Of a stretch of 41,260 nt of DNA, positions 23,163 through 33,213 are shown piece after piece. Under the pieces are notes generated by a model. That model was not told where the DNA came from and ran no database searches. It saw only the letters and a list, made by a program, of their open reading frames with translations. The position numbers and the translations under genes were made by a program. Source of the stretch: Bacillota bacterium (GTDB lineage: Bacteria; Bacillota; Limnochordia; Darwinibacteriales; Darwinibacteriaceae); assembly GCA_029776155.1 (NCBI GenBank), contig JAKOTU010000052.1, forward strand, positions 1 through 41,260, written 5' to 3'. The stretch's first letter is position 1. The number at the start of each line of letters is the position of its first letter.

Positions 23163-24116
23163 TTAGAACGGCGAATCTGGGAAGTAGTAGAGATGGGCGT
23201 TTTCTGGGGTAACCAGGGTAGCATTGAGGATGTAGTTGCCCAGTACCGCCGCATTAGATACGTAGCGCAGAGCGGTTACTTCCATGGCGGTGGCGATCAT
23301 GTTCGGCGGATAGAGTACATCTACAGGGATGAGGCGGTCTCCGTCCATGACCCTCTTGATCATTTCCTTCATGCCGGCGCCGCCCACGATGAACATCTCA
23401 TCCTCCCGGCCGGCCTGCTTCACGGCCTCGATTACGCCCAGGGCGATGTCATCATCTTGGGCCCACACTGCATCGATCTTGGGGAAGCGGGCCAAGAAGT
23501 CCTGCATGACCTCGAAGCCATCGTCCCTGTTCCAGTAGGCATACTGCCAGTCGAGGACGTTGATTTCGGTTCCTTCGATCACTTCCATGAAGGCATCGAA
23601 CCGCTGGTTGTCAATGACGGTGGGAATACCCCGCAGGATGACGATATCACCCTTGCCGCCCAGGGCTTCCACAATGTACTCAGCGGATACACGGCCCATG
23701 CCGGGGTTGTCGCCGGCCACATAGATATCCTCGATGCCCGGCCTGGTCAAGCCCCGGTCCACCACGGTAATGAACACTCCCTGCTGCTTGAGCATATCAA
23801 CGGGATCGGTCAAGGGGTCAGACTCGAAGGGCAGGATGACTAGAGCGTCGATGTTGTGAATGGCGTAGAGGTCCTCCAGCGAGTTGGCCTGCTCAGCCGC
23901 GCTGCCAGCAGTGACCAGGATGATCTCCAGGTTGGGATAGGTCTTCTGCAGCCGTTCTTGGGTCACTCGGGCCCAGTAGTTGATGCCGCCTGTCCAGCCG
24001 TGGGTCGCCGAAGGGATGGACACCCCGATCTTGATCTTATCCTGGGCCAGGGCTGCGGGACCAACCAGCAGCATGACCAGTGACAACACAGTCAAGACAA
24101 CTATTGTCCTTCTCAT
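23163..24116 (-). CDS. Sugar ABC transporter substrate-binding protein (RbsB-like)
   Basis: A 317-residue Peripla_BP_4-type binding protein. The signal peptide has a likely cleavage after ALA (about residue 24), followed by QDKIKIGVSIPSATHGWTGG. There is no lipobox cysteine. Other family-typical stretches are NIDALVILPFESDPLTDPV and a hinge-proximal VWAQDDDIALGVIEA. It is the last gene of a minus-strand ATPase-permease-binding protein operon; binding proteins more often come first. The ribosome site GGAG is about 12 bases from the ATG, longer than usual. The ligand is probably a pentose, hexose or polyol. Confidence 0.9.
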   Translation of the reverse strand: MRRTIVVLTVLSLVMLLVGPAALAQDKIKIGVSIPSATHGWTGGINYWARVTQERLQKTYPNLEIILVTAGSAAEQANSLEDLYAIHNIDALVILPFESDPLTDPVDMLKQQGVFITVVDRGLTRPGIEDIYVAGDNPGMGRVSAEYIVEALGGKGDIVILRGIPTVIDNQRFDAFMEVIEGTEINVLDWQYAYWNRDDGFEVMQDFLARFPKIDAVWAQDDDIALGVIEAVKQAGREDEMFIVGGAGMKEMIKRVMDGDRLIPVDVLYPPNMIATAMEVTALRYVSNAAVLGNYILNATLVTPENAHLYYFPDSPF

Positions 24117-24183
24117 TCTGTGCGTTCGCTCCTTTCGAGTGTTCTTATGTTTTTCCTTTCCGCCAAGAACTCCACAAACTTCC

Positions 24184-24204
24184 TACAGACCCCGTACAGA
24201 CCCC
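24184..24204. repeat. Short tandem direct repeat in the permease-binding protein gap
   Basis: TACAGACCCC occurs at 24184-24193 and again at 24195-24204, eleven bases apart, in the 102-base gap after the permease gene. Eleven bases is one helical turn, so a regulator site is conceivable. Confidence 0.3.
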
Positions 24205-24218
24205 CCTTTCCGCTGGCC

Positions 24219-25223
24219 TCATTCTTTACTGGTGCGCTGTACCAACACAGCGCCTATAATGATCAAACCCTGAACAGCGCCGTTTAGATACTGGCTGATG
24301 GCATCGGACAGGTTCAGGATATTGCCGATGATGGAGAAAATGATGGCCCCCGCAACTGTACCTAGAATCTTGGCCGTTCCCCCCTTCATGGCTGTTCCGC
24401 CGATGATTACCGCGGCAATGGCCTCCAGTTCCCAGCCGTAGCCGGTGCTGCCGCTGGCGGAACCCAGGCGGGGAACGTAGATGATGGTGGCAATAGCCAC
24501 GCAGATTCCTTGGAGGATGTAAGTGAGCACCCGGATGCGGTTCACGTTGATGGCTGAGTAGTGGGCCACATCATAGTTGGACCCAATGGCCAGCACATAG
24601 CGGCCAAAACGGGTCTTGTACATCAAAACAGCACCCACCACCGCCACGATAAAGAAGATGATCAGGGGAATGGGGATCTTCAAAAAGGTACCGTAGTACA
24701 CCGGGCGGTACAAGCCCCGCACCGGCAGATTGAGGGATAGGGTGCCGCCGTCGGCCAGGTAAGTAACTAGGGAGCGGAAAATACCCATGGTGCCTAAGGT
24801 CACAATGAAGGATTCGATCTTACCCCTGGTGATAACCAGGCCGTTCACCAAGCCCCCCACAGCCCCCAACACCAAGGAGAGGACCATGGCCGCAATGATG
24901 GTGGACCAGGTGGCTCCCCAATGCTGCACCAGGTAGTTCATGAAGATGATCATCATGCCCGAGTTAAAGGCCGCCATGGAACCCACAGACAGATCGATGC
25001 TGCCTGTGCCGATGACAAAGGTGGCCCCGATGGCAATAATCCCGGTAAAGGCGCTGCGCGTAAACACATTGGTCAAGTTGCCCATGGACAGGAAGGTGGG
25101 GTTGATCGCGGTGCCCAGGATCATCAGGGCGATCACCGCGATAATAGGGCCGATATCCTGCCACGAAAAGCGACTGCCCAACGCCTTGACCTTTGCCAAC
25201 CCGCCTGCGCTCACTTGATTCAT
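24219..25223 (-). CDS. Sugar ABC transporter permease (RbsC-like)
   Basis: A 334-residue BPD_transp_2 family permease with about nine to ten hydrophobic segments. Typical stretches are TGIIAIGATFVIGTGSIDLSVG in the first half and AIGSNYDVAHYSAINVNRIR, then AVIIGGTAMKGGTAKILGT, near the C-terminus. Its ATG overlaps the ATPase stop codon in the classic ATGA arrangement, so translation is coupled. It forms the pore for the ATPase upstream and the binding protein downstream. Confidence 0.92.
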   Translation of the reverse strand: MNQVSAGGLAKVKALGSRFSWQDIGPIIAVIALMILGTAINPTFLSMGNLTNVFTRSAFTGIIAIGATFVIGTGSIDLSVGSMAAFNSGMMIIFMNYLVQHWGATWSTIIAAMVLSLVLGAVGGLVNGLVITRGKIESFIVTLGTMGIFRSLVTYLADGGTLSLNLPVRGLYRPVYYGTFLKIPIPLIIFFIVAVVGAVLMYKTRFGRYVLAIGSNYDVAHYSAINVNRIRVLTYILQGICVAIATIIYVPRLGSASGSTGYGWELEAIAAVIIGGTAMKGGTAKILGTVAGAIIFSIIGNILNLSDAISQYLNGAVQGLIIIGAVLVQRTSKE

Positions 25224-26731
25224 CCTGCCATTCCTCCCTTTACGCCTGTGGCATACAGCATAATCTCTTCCTCATTAATGTCAGCACCAGTAAGCTCCCC
25301 CATGATGACCCCACTGCGCATGACAATCACTCTGTCGCTGAGCCCTACAATCTCCGGTAGTTCAGAAGAAATGAGGATGCAGGATTTGCCTTGCTTCACC
25401 AGTTCGCGGACGAAGTAGTACACCTGCTGTTTGGTACCCACGTCGATGCCCCGCGTCGGTTCATCCAGGATGACCACATCTGGATCCACCTGCATCATCT
25501 TGCCCAGGGCAATTTTCTGCTGGTTGCCGCCGCTCAACATGCTGAGCAGCGCCCGTTTGGACGGCACACGCACATCGAATTCTTCCAGGGTCCGATCTAA
25601 GGTTGCATCTTCTTTCTTGCTGTCTAGGAAACCGATTCTGGTGAGGTGATCTTGCAGGGATAAGATGGTGACGTTGGGGGCTAGGGGCATGGAGGTGAAA
25701 AGACCCTTCCCTTTGCGGTCTTCGCTGAGATAGACGATCTGCTGCTTGATGGCATCTCCGTAGGAGCGTGCCGATAGGGGCTGGCCGCGGTAGATCACCG
25801 TCCCCGCACTGCGGCGCCGCAACCCCACCACGCACTCCATCAGTTCGGTGCGCCCCGCTCCAATCAGGCCGGCAAAGCCCAGGACCTCCCCTTCATAGAG
25901 CTGGAAACTGGCATTGTGCACATATTTGGGACAGCTGATATTGCGCACCTCCAGCACGGGAACCTCCCTTTTGGGAGGGCCTCCCTTGGGCGGGAACAGG
26001 GTGGTCAGTTCCCGTCCCACCATGAGGCGGGCCATATCATCTTCCGAGAGGTCGCTGACCTTTTCCGTGGCCACCCGGTAACCATCCCGGAGCACCGTGA
26101 CCCGGTCAGCCAGCTCCTTGATTTCATTAAGTTTATGGGAGATATACACAATGGAAACGCCGTGATCCCTTAAGGCCCTGATAATCCTGAACAGCACCTC
26201 GATTTCGCCCTGGGTCAACACGGCCGTAGGTTCATCCATAATCAGCACTTCCGAGTTAAAGGCCAGGGCCTTGGCGATCTCCACCATCTGTTTTTCCGAA
26301 ACGCTCAGATCCTTCACCCGGCTGCGGGGGTCGATGGTGGTGCCCAGCCTGCCCAGGATTTCCCCGCTGCGCTGGCGCATGGCCGCCTTATCCAACAGAC
26401 CCCTTTTCACAAGCTCCTTGCCGAGGAAGATGTTCTCCTCCACGGTGAGGTCGTTGCACAGGTTAAACTCCTGGTGGATCATGACCACTCCATCGGCCTC
26501 AGCCGCCCCAATACTGTGATAGACCACTGGCCTGCCGTTGCGCAGCAGCTCCCCTGAGGTCTGCTGGTGATACCCCGCCAGGATCTTGACCAGGGTGGAC
26601 TTGCCCGCTCCGTTTTCCCCAATGAGGGCGTGGATCTCGCCCTTTTTCACCTCAAAGTCCACATCAAACAAAACGGGTACAGTTCCGTACGACTTGCACA
26701 CCTTTTTGGCCTGAATGGCAAACTCCGACAC
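25220..26731 (-). CDS. Sugar ABC transporter ATP-binding protein (RbsA-like, two ABC domains)
   Basis: A 503-residue protein with two tandem ABC domains. The first has Walker A GENGAGKST and signature LSVSEKQ. The second has a degenerate P-loop region (GLIGAGRTE), signature LSGGNQQK, and Walker B VVILDEPTRGID. This split is characteristic of RbsA/MglA-type proteins. I start at GTG 26731, preceded by GGGGTGGGA; the TTG at 26755 has no ribosome site. It is the first gene of its operon, divergent from the dehydrogenase at 26928. Confidence 0.92.
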   Translation of the reverse strand: MSEFAIQAKKVCKSYGTVPVLFDVDFEVKKGEIHALIGENGAGKSTLVKILAGYHQQTSGELLRNGRPVVYHSIGAAEADGVVMIHQEFNLCNDLTVEENIFLGKELVKRGLLDKAAMRQRSGEILGRLGTTIDPRSRVKDLSVSEKQMVEIAKALAFNSEVLIMDEPTAVLTQGEIEVLFRIIRALRDHGVSIVYISHKLNEIKELADRVTVLRDGYRVATEKVSDLSEDDMARLMVGRELTTLFPPKGGPPKREVPVLEVRNISCPKYVHNASFQLYEGEVLGFAGLIGAGRTELMECVVGLRRRSAGTVIYRGQPLSARSYGDAIKQQIVYLSEDRKGKGLFTSMPLAPNVTILSLQDHLTRIGFLDSKKEDATLDRTLEEFDVRVPSKRALLSMLSGGNQQKIALGKMMQVDPDVVILDEPTRGIDVGTKQQVYYFVRELVKQGKSCILISSELPEIVGLSDRVIVMRSGVIMGELTGADINEEEIMLYATGVKGGMAG

Positions 26732-26927
26732 GCGGCATCCCACCCCACGAGCCAATAATGGAAATAATCTCTACTTATTGTTCTAGTAAAGACGCGTATT
26801 TCCTTCTTGCGTTTAACATTTTGACTACCTAGTACACTTTGCGAACAATAAAATTTCACTTAGAAGGGTTTTCATCACAATTTGGCTAATATCACTTATG
26901 AGAAATTTCTGGTATGGAGGTGCGGAC
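26732..26927. promoter_or_regulatory. Divergent regulatory region between sugar operons
   Basis: This AT-rich gap of 196 bases serves the minus-strand transporter and the plus-strand dehydrogenase operon. A possible plus-strand -35 TTGACT is at 26821-26826, with weak -10 choices such as ACAATA about 18 bases on. ACTTATTGTTC (26773-26783) is nearly the same as ACTTATTAGTTC, the reverse complement of 29254-29265, in front of the ROK gene. No perfect palindrome was found. Confidence 0.4.
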
Positions 26928-28106
26928 ATGATCGAGGGAAAAGAGACTAAGACCAAAAAAGGTGTGCTCCGGTTCGGCATGGTGGGCGGAGCCTCGGGCA
27001 GCTTCATTGCCGACGTGCACCGCAAGGCGGCCCTGTTCGATGGGCAAGCGGAACTGGCAGCAGGGTGTTTCTCCTCCAAGTTTGAGCGGACGCTGGAAAC
27101 CGGCGCCAAGCTGGGCCTAGACCAAGAACGCCTCTATCGCGATCACAATGAGATGGCCCAAAAGGAAGCGGCCCGGGAAGATGGCATCGACTTTGCCATC
27201 ATCGCCACTCCCAACTACGCCCATTATCCCGCAGCCAAAGCCTTCCTGGAAAATGGGATCCATGTGGTGTGCGATAAGCCTTTAACCTTGAAAGTGGAAG
27301 AGGCCGAGGAACTGGTCAGGCTCGCCGAGGAAAAGGGGCTGTTGTTCTGCGTAACCTACGCCTACTCCCAATACCCTGCGGTGAAGCAGGCCCAGATGAT
27401 GGTGAAAAACGGAGATATCGGCGAGATCCAAGTGGTTGTCGCCGAGTATCCCCAGGGCTGGCTGGCTACCCCCGTGGAACAGGAGGGGAACAAGCAGGCG
27501 GCCTGGCGCACCGATCCTGAGAAGTCTGGCATTTCCAACTGCGTGGGTGACATTGGCACCCACATTGAAAACACCGTCTCTTATATCACCGGCCTGGAGA
27601 TTGACGAACTGTGCGCCCGTTTGGACATTTTCGGCAGCAACGAGCGCAAGCTGGATACCAATGCCCACATTCTGGTGAAATACAAAAACGGTGCCGTGGG
27701 CAACTACTGGTGCTCCCAGGTGGCCATCGGCTATGACAACGGTTTGACCGTGCGCGTCTTCGGCACCAAGGGTACCATTGAATGGCGCCAGGAAGATCCC
27801 AATTACTTAAAAGTGGTCAAACTGGGCGAGCCCGTACAGATTCTGTCCCGGGGCAACCCCTATTTCTACCCTGAAGCGGCCCAGATGTCCCGCATTCCCT
27901 CGGGCCATCCCGAAGGCTACTATGAAGCCTTTGCCAACACCTACCTGAAGTTCAGCAATGCCCTGCTTAAGCTGAAGCAAGGTCTCGAGCTCACAGAAGA
28001 GGATCGGGACTTCCCCGATGTCAAGGCAGGGCTGCAGGGAGTCAAGTTCATCCACAAATGCGTGGAGAGCTCCAAGAAAGGCTCCATTTGGGTTAAGTTT
28101 GACTAA
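26928..28106 (+). CDS. Gfo/Idh/MocA family oxidoreductase (copy 2)
   Basis: A 392-residue dehydrogenase, close paralogue of the protein at 20769. The Rossmann motif is RFGMVGGASGSF, the catalytic lysine motif CDKP is at about 115-118, and the active-site stretch is DIGTHIEN. The copies share almost every block, including WCSQVAIGYDN and FGTKGTIEW. ATG at 26928 follows TGGAGGTG. The TAA stop is part of the next ribosome site (TAAAGGAGG), so it is coupled with the TIM-barrel gene. Together they suggest oxidation of a sugar to a keto form and then isomerisation or another aldol-type step. Confidence 0.92.
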   Translation: MIEGKETKTKKGVLRFGMVGGASGSFIADVHRKAALFDGQAELAAGCFSSKFERTLETGAKLGLDQERLYRDHNEMAQKEAAREDGIDFAIIATPNYAHYPAAKAFLENGIHVVCDKPLTLKVEEAEELVRLAEEKGLLFCVTYAYSQYPAVKQAQMMVKNGDIGEIQVVVAEYPQGWLATPVEQEGNKQAAWRTDPEKSGISNCVGDIGTHIENTVSYITGLEIDELCARLDIFGSNERKLDTNAHILVKYKNGAVGNYWCSQVAIGYDNGLTVRVFGTKGTIEWRQEDPNYLKVVKLGEPVQILSRGNPYFYPEAAQMSRIPSGHPEGYYEAFANTYLKFSNALLKLKQGLELTEEDRDFPDVKAGLQGVKFIHKCVESSKKGSIWVKFD

Positions 28107-28120
28107 AGGAGGAGAGAAAA

Positions 28121-29110
28121 GTGTCTAGACCTGTAACCATTTTCACTGGCCAGTGGGCCGATCTGACCTTTGAAGAAGTCTGCAAGATGATGAGCGAGAT
28201 TGGCTATGACGGCCTGGAAATCGCCTGCTGGGGCGATCACCTGGATCCCAAGCGGGCCGCGGAAGACCCCGCCTACGTGGAAGATCGCCTGCAGACCTTG
28301 GAGCGCTACGGCTTGAAGTGCTGGGCTATTGGCTCCCACCTCATCGGGCAGTGTGTAGGCGATAACTGGGATCCGAGGCTGGATACCTTCGCGCCCGACC
28401 ACGTCAAGGGTCAGCCCGATAAGATCCGGGAGTGGGCCATTGAGGAGATGAAAAACGTGGCCCGGGCCGCGAAGAACATGGGCGTTAAGGTGGTCACGGG
28501 CTTTACCGGGTCCCCCATCTGGGCCTACTGGTATTCCTTCCCGCCCACACCAGAAGAAATGGTGGAGGAAGGCTTCAACAAGATCGTGGAGCTGTGGACA
28601 CCCATTTTTGACGAGTTCGACAAGCAGGGCGTGCGCTTTGCCCTGGAGGTCCACCCCACGGAAATTGCCTTTGACCTCTACACCACCGAAAAACTCCTGC
28701 GCCACTTCAACCGCCGCCCCACCCTGGGGATCAACTTTGACCCCAGCCACCTGGTCTGGCAGGGAGTGGAACCCCACCTGTTCATCCGGGAGTTTGGGGA
28801 CCGCATCTACCATGTGCATATGAAAGATGCTGCCGTGACCCTGGATGGTAAGGCGGGCATTCTGGGTTCCTTCCTCACCTTCGGTGATCCCCGCCGCGGC
28901 TGGAACTTCCGTTCCTTGGGCCATGGCGATGTGAACTTTGAAGAGATCATCCGCGAACTGAACGCCATCGGCTATGATGGTCCCCTGTCCGTGGAATGGG
29001 AAGACAGCGGCATGGACCGGGAGTTTGGTGCCCGGGAGTCCTTGGAGTTTGTCCGCCGGATGAACTTCTCCCCCTCCACCATGGCCTTCGACGAGTCCAT
29101 GAAGAAGTAA
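28121..29110 (+). CDS. Xylose isomerase-like TIM-barrel protein
   Basis: A 329-residue AP-endonuclease-2/xylose-isomerase-like TIM barrel, probably a sugar isomerase, epimerase or keto-sugar processing enzyme. Metal ligands can be proposed in order: Glu in LEVHPTEI, Asp/His in NFDPSHLVWQG, His in HVHMKD, and Glu in SVEWED. The GTG start lies behind AAAGGAGGAGAG. It directly follows the Gfo/Idh/MocA gene and ends in a terminator, so these two make a compact unit. Similar pairs handle inositol, keto-sugars or glycoside derivatives. Confidence 0.88.
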   Translation: MSRPVTIFTGQWADLTFEEVCKMMSEIGYDGLEIACWGDHLDPKRAAEDPAYVEDRLQTLERYGLKCWAIGSHLIGQCVGDNWDPRLDTFAPDHVKGQPDKIREWAIEEMKNVARAAKNMGVKVVTGFTGSPIWAYWYSFPPTPEEMVEEGFNKIVELWTPIFDEFDKQGVRFALEVHPTEIAFDLYTTEKLLRHFNRRPTLGINFDPSHLVWQGVEPHLFIREFGDRIYHVHMKDAAVTLDGKAGILGSFLTFGDPRRGWNFRSLGHGDVNFEEIIRELNAIGYDGPLSVEWEDSGMDREFGARESLEFVRRMNFSPSTMAFDESMKK

Positions 29111-29123
29111 AGGAAGCTGCAGC

Positions 29124-29155
29124 AAGGGGCTGTTGACGCGCGTCAGCAGCCCTTT
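29124..29155 (+). terminator. Intrinsic terminator after the dehydrogenase-isomerase pair
   Basis: A 15-bp stem with two G-U pairs (AAGGGGCTGTTGACG with CGTCAGCAGCCCTTT) starts 13 bases after the stop codon. The T-tract is short (TTTCT). Confidence 0.7.
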
Positions 29156-29281
29156 CTGATCCCGCCGGGAAAACAAATGCTTAATTACTTGCTAATCCAA
29201 CGGCAGGAAGAATAACTCAAGTGGCGAATCATTAACTATAAAGTACGAAACTCGAACTAATAAGTACGGGATGTGAAATTT

Positions 29282-30544
29282 ATGTCAAGTAGACCGGCGC
29301 CGTTTGGCCTGTTTGGGGCCGCAGCCGGCTCGGCCATTTTCCAGCTGATCAGGGAAGCGGGCCCCTTGGCCCGGGCCGATATCGGGCGGATCACAGGGCT
29401 GTCCAAATCCACCGTGTCCCAGCATGTGGAGCGCCTGCTTCGCCTGGGACTGGTGACGGAAGAGCCCGATGCCAGGTATCCCGCCGGCCGCAAGCGCAAA
29501 CAGCTGGTGTTCAATGAAAGCGCAGGCTACGTGGTGGCCATCGATCTAGGGGCCACCAGTGTGGATATTGCCCTCTGCGATTTGGGCGCTTCGGTGCTGG
29601 AGCACCGGGAGCTGCTCGATGTTGCAGTTAGTGACGGACCCCAAAGGGTGCTCGGCCGCATTGTTGAGCAAGTGGATGATCTTCTAGCCAAGCATGCCAT
29701 CACCCCAGACCAGCTCTACGGCATGGGCATGGGTGTGCCCGGCCCAGTGGAGTTCTCCACGGGCCATCCCATTCACCCCCCCATCATGCCCGGCTGGCAC
29801 AAGTACCCCATCAAAGAATTCTTGACCGAACGCTACGGCTGCCTGGTGTACATCGATAACGATGTGAACGTGATGGCGGTGGGCGAAGCCAAATACGGGG
29901 CGGGCGTGGGCGTGGAGAACCAGCTCTTTGTCAAGATCGGCAGCGGCATCGGCTGCGGAGTGATCCTAGGGGGCAGGCTGTATAGGGGCACCCACGGCTG
30001 TGCCGGGGACATAGGCCATATCTCCCTCCGGGGCAATGAAGAGCTCTGCTCCTGCGGCAATCGGGGCTGTTTGGAAGCCATCGCCTCCGGGAGGGCGCTG
30101 AGCAGGCTCGGCACCAGGCTGGCCATGGACGGGGAATCCTTTGAACTGGCCCAGGTGTTAACCCAGAAAGGCACCGTATCGGCAGAAGATATCGCTTACC
30201 TAGCCCGCCGGGGTGATCCCCTTTCCTTATCTCTGCTGCGCATGAGCGGGCAAGCCATCGGCGAGGTTTTGGCCGGCATTATCAACTTCATCAATCCTTC
30301 CCTAATTGTGGTGGGCGGCGGGGTGTCCAAATCGGGGCAGCGGCTCATTGCCACCATTAAAGAGGTGATCTTGAGCAAATCCACGCCCCTGGCCACCAGT
30401 ACTTTAGAGGTGGTCCCCAGTAAACTGGGGGGCATGGCCGGGGTGATCGGCGCCGCAGCCTTGGTGGTGGATGAAGTGTTCTCACAAGAAAGGGTTTTTG
30501 CCATGGTCAATCAAGAGGGCATGCCCTCCGCGGGAGGTGATTAG
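29282..30544 (+). CDS. ROK family transcriptional regulator/sugar kinase
   Basis: A 420-residue NagC/XylR-type ROK protein. An N-terminal winged helix (residues about 15-70, with LSKSTVSQHVERLLRLGLV) is followed by a ROK kinase fold. The ATP/sugar motifs are AIDLGATSVDIAL and GMGVPGPVEF, then the DNDVN catalytic Asp region. The zinc motif is GHISLRGNEELCSCGNRGCLE. Presence of the helix-turn-helix points to a sugar-responsive repressor. I prefer ATG 29282 over GTG 29273. It stands between the dehydrogenase unit and a transporter operon, and likely controls one or both. Confidence 0.92.
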   Translation: MSSRPAPFGLFGAAAGSAIFQLIREAGPLARADIGRITGLSKSTVSQHVERLLRLGLVTEEPDARYPAGRKRKQLVFNESAGYVVAIDLGATSVDIALCDLGASVLEHRELLDVAVSDGPQRVLGRIVEQVDDLLAKHAITPDQLYGMGMGVPGPVEFSTGHPIHPPIMPGWHKYPIKEFLTERYGCLVYIDNDVNVMAVGEAKYGAGVGVENQLFVKIGSGIGCGVILGGRLYRGTHGCAGDIGHISLRGNEELCSCGNRGCLEAIASGRALSRLGTRLAMDGESFELAQVLTQKGTVSAEDIAYLARRGDPLSLSLLRMSGQAIGEVLAGIINFINPSLIVVGGGVSKSGQRLIATIKEVILSKSTPLATSTLEVVPSKLGGMAGVIGAAALVVDEVFSQERVFAMVNQEGMPSAGGD

Positions 30545-30574
30545 CGCCAGGTAAACAGGTCCAGTTCTGATCCA

Positions 30575-30593
30575 TGATGAGGTCAAGTCATCA
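30575..30593. promoter_or_regulatory. Possible operator upstream of the sugar-binding gene
   Basis: TGATGA (30575-30580) and TCATCA (30588-30593) form a 6-bp inverted repeat with a 7-base spacer, 27 bases before the start of the binding-protein gene. Confidence 0.3.
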
Positions 30594-30619
30594 AAAACAA
30601 AGAAAGGGGTCTGAGCAGG

Positions 30620-31627
30620 ATGCGTAAATTTAGTGTATGGTTCTTAGCGTTATGCCTTATGGTTGGCGTCTTGGCCGGGGCTGTGCAGGCCAAGGAACTC
30701 ACCTTCGGCTACATCGCCCCCGGTCCCGATACCTGGTACCGCCGCACGGTGGAAGGCTTCGAGTGGGCCTGCCAACAGCTGGGCATCAAGACCATCGTTT
30801 TGAACTCCCAGTATGATGCCAGTTTGGAAGTGGCCAATATTGACTCGTTGATCAGCCAAGAAGTGGATGGCATGGGGATCTTCTCCTTTAACCCCCAAGG
30901 TGCCGTGGTGGCTGCCCAGCGCGCTGAGCGGGCAGGCATCCCCCTGGTCACGGTGGATAACGTAGGCCAGGTACTCGAAACCGATCACACCATCGTCGCC
31001 GCCATCGACTTCGACTGGAGGGCCATGGGTGTCAACTATGCCGAATACATGGCCGAGCATTATCCGGGCAAGAAGGTGGCCGTCATCGCCGGTCTCTTGG
31101 ATCACCGCCCTGTGCAGATCATCCACGAAGCCATGTTCCAGAGAATGGAAGAGCTGGGCCAGAACGAAGTGGTAGTGGTCCGGTCCGGCGAGTACAACCC
31201 CGCCGTTGCCGTCAACCAGGTGCAAGACTTGGTCCAGTCGGGTCTGGAGTTTGACATCATCTGGGTGATGAACGAAGATATGGCCGCAGCGGTCATCCGT
31301 TACCTGGAAGGCCAAGGCCTGTTGGATGACTATGTGGTCATCGCCCAAAACGGCTCGCCGGCAGGTATCGAGCTGATTAAGGCGGGCAAGCTGGAATACA
31401 CCATCAGCAGCTCCCCCGGTTGGGAAGGGGCCATTGCTGCCCTGGTGCTCTACCAGCATGTGATCGGCGACAGCGCCGAGGTGAACCAGAGCATACTCCT
31501 GCCCATCACTCCTGTAACCAGGGACAACATCGACAACAAGAAAGAAGTTATTCCTTGGGAAGTGGACCCGGTTTGGGTTGAGCTGACTAAGGAGTACTTC
31601 CCCGAGCTTGGCCGTTACCTTCCCTAG
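30620..31627 (+). CDS. Sugar ABC transporter substrate-binding protein (RbsB-like)
   Basis: A 335-residue type I binding protein (Peripla_BP_4). The signal peptide is likely cleaved after VQA, residue 24, before KELTFGYIAPGPDTWYRR. There is no lipobox cysteine. Family stretches are NIDSLISQEVDGMGIFSFNP and IIWVMNEDMAAAVIRYLEGQG. ATG follows AAAGGGG. It heads a plus-strand operon with an ATPase, permease and TIM-barrel gene. It is only distantly similar to the binding protein at 23163, so the two systems may see different sugars. Confidence 0.91.
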   Translation: MRKFSVWFLALCLMVGVLAGAVQAKELTFGYIAPGPDTWYRRTVEGFEWACQQLGIKTIVLNSQYDASLEVANIDSLISQEVDGMGIFSFNPQGAVVAAQRAERAGIPLVTVDNVGQVLETDHTIVAAIDFDWRAMGVNYAEYMAEHYPGKKVAVIAGLLDHRPVQIIHEAMFQRMEELGQNEVVVVRSGEYNPAVAVNQVQDLVQSGLEFDIIWVMNEDMAAAVIRYLEGQGLLDDYVVIAQNGSPAGIELIKAGKLEYTISSSPGWEGAIAALVLYQHVIGDSAEVNQSILLPITPVTRDNIDNKKEVIPWEVDPVWVELTKEYFPELGRYLP

Positions 31628-31636
31628 GTGAGATCC

Positions 31637-31663
31637 GGGCAGGGCATGCTGCATGCCCTGCCC
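31637..31663 (+). other. Perfect hairpin between binding-protein and ATPase genes
   Basis: GGGCAGGGCATGC and GCATGCCCTGCCC are perfect complements separated by a single T. No T-tract follows. Such hairpins after binding-protein genes commonly protect the upstream mRNA or lower downstream expression. Confidence 0.65.
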
Positions 31664-31686
31664 TCCTTAGAGATGGAGGCGAGGAT

Positions 31687-33193
<1,507 letters not shown>

Positions 33194-33213
<20 letters not shown>

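Noticed and set aside
28103..29176. Minus-strand 357-residue ORF
   Set aside because: It is fully antisense to the TIM-barrel gene, which has clear metal-ligand motifs and a strong ribosome site; high GC keeps the opposite strand open.
30650..31654. Minus-strand 334-residue ORF
   Set aside because: It is antisense to a signal-peptide-bearing sugar-binding protein and shows His/Asp/Gly-rich shadow composition.
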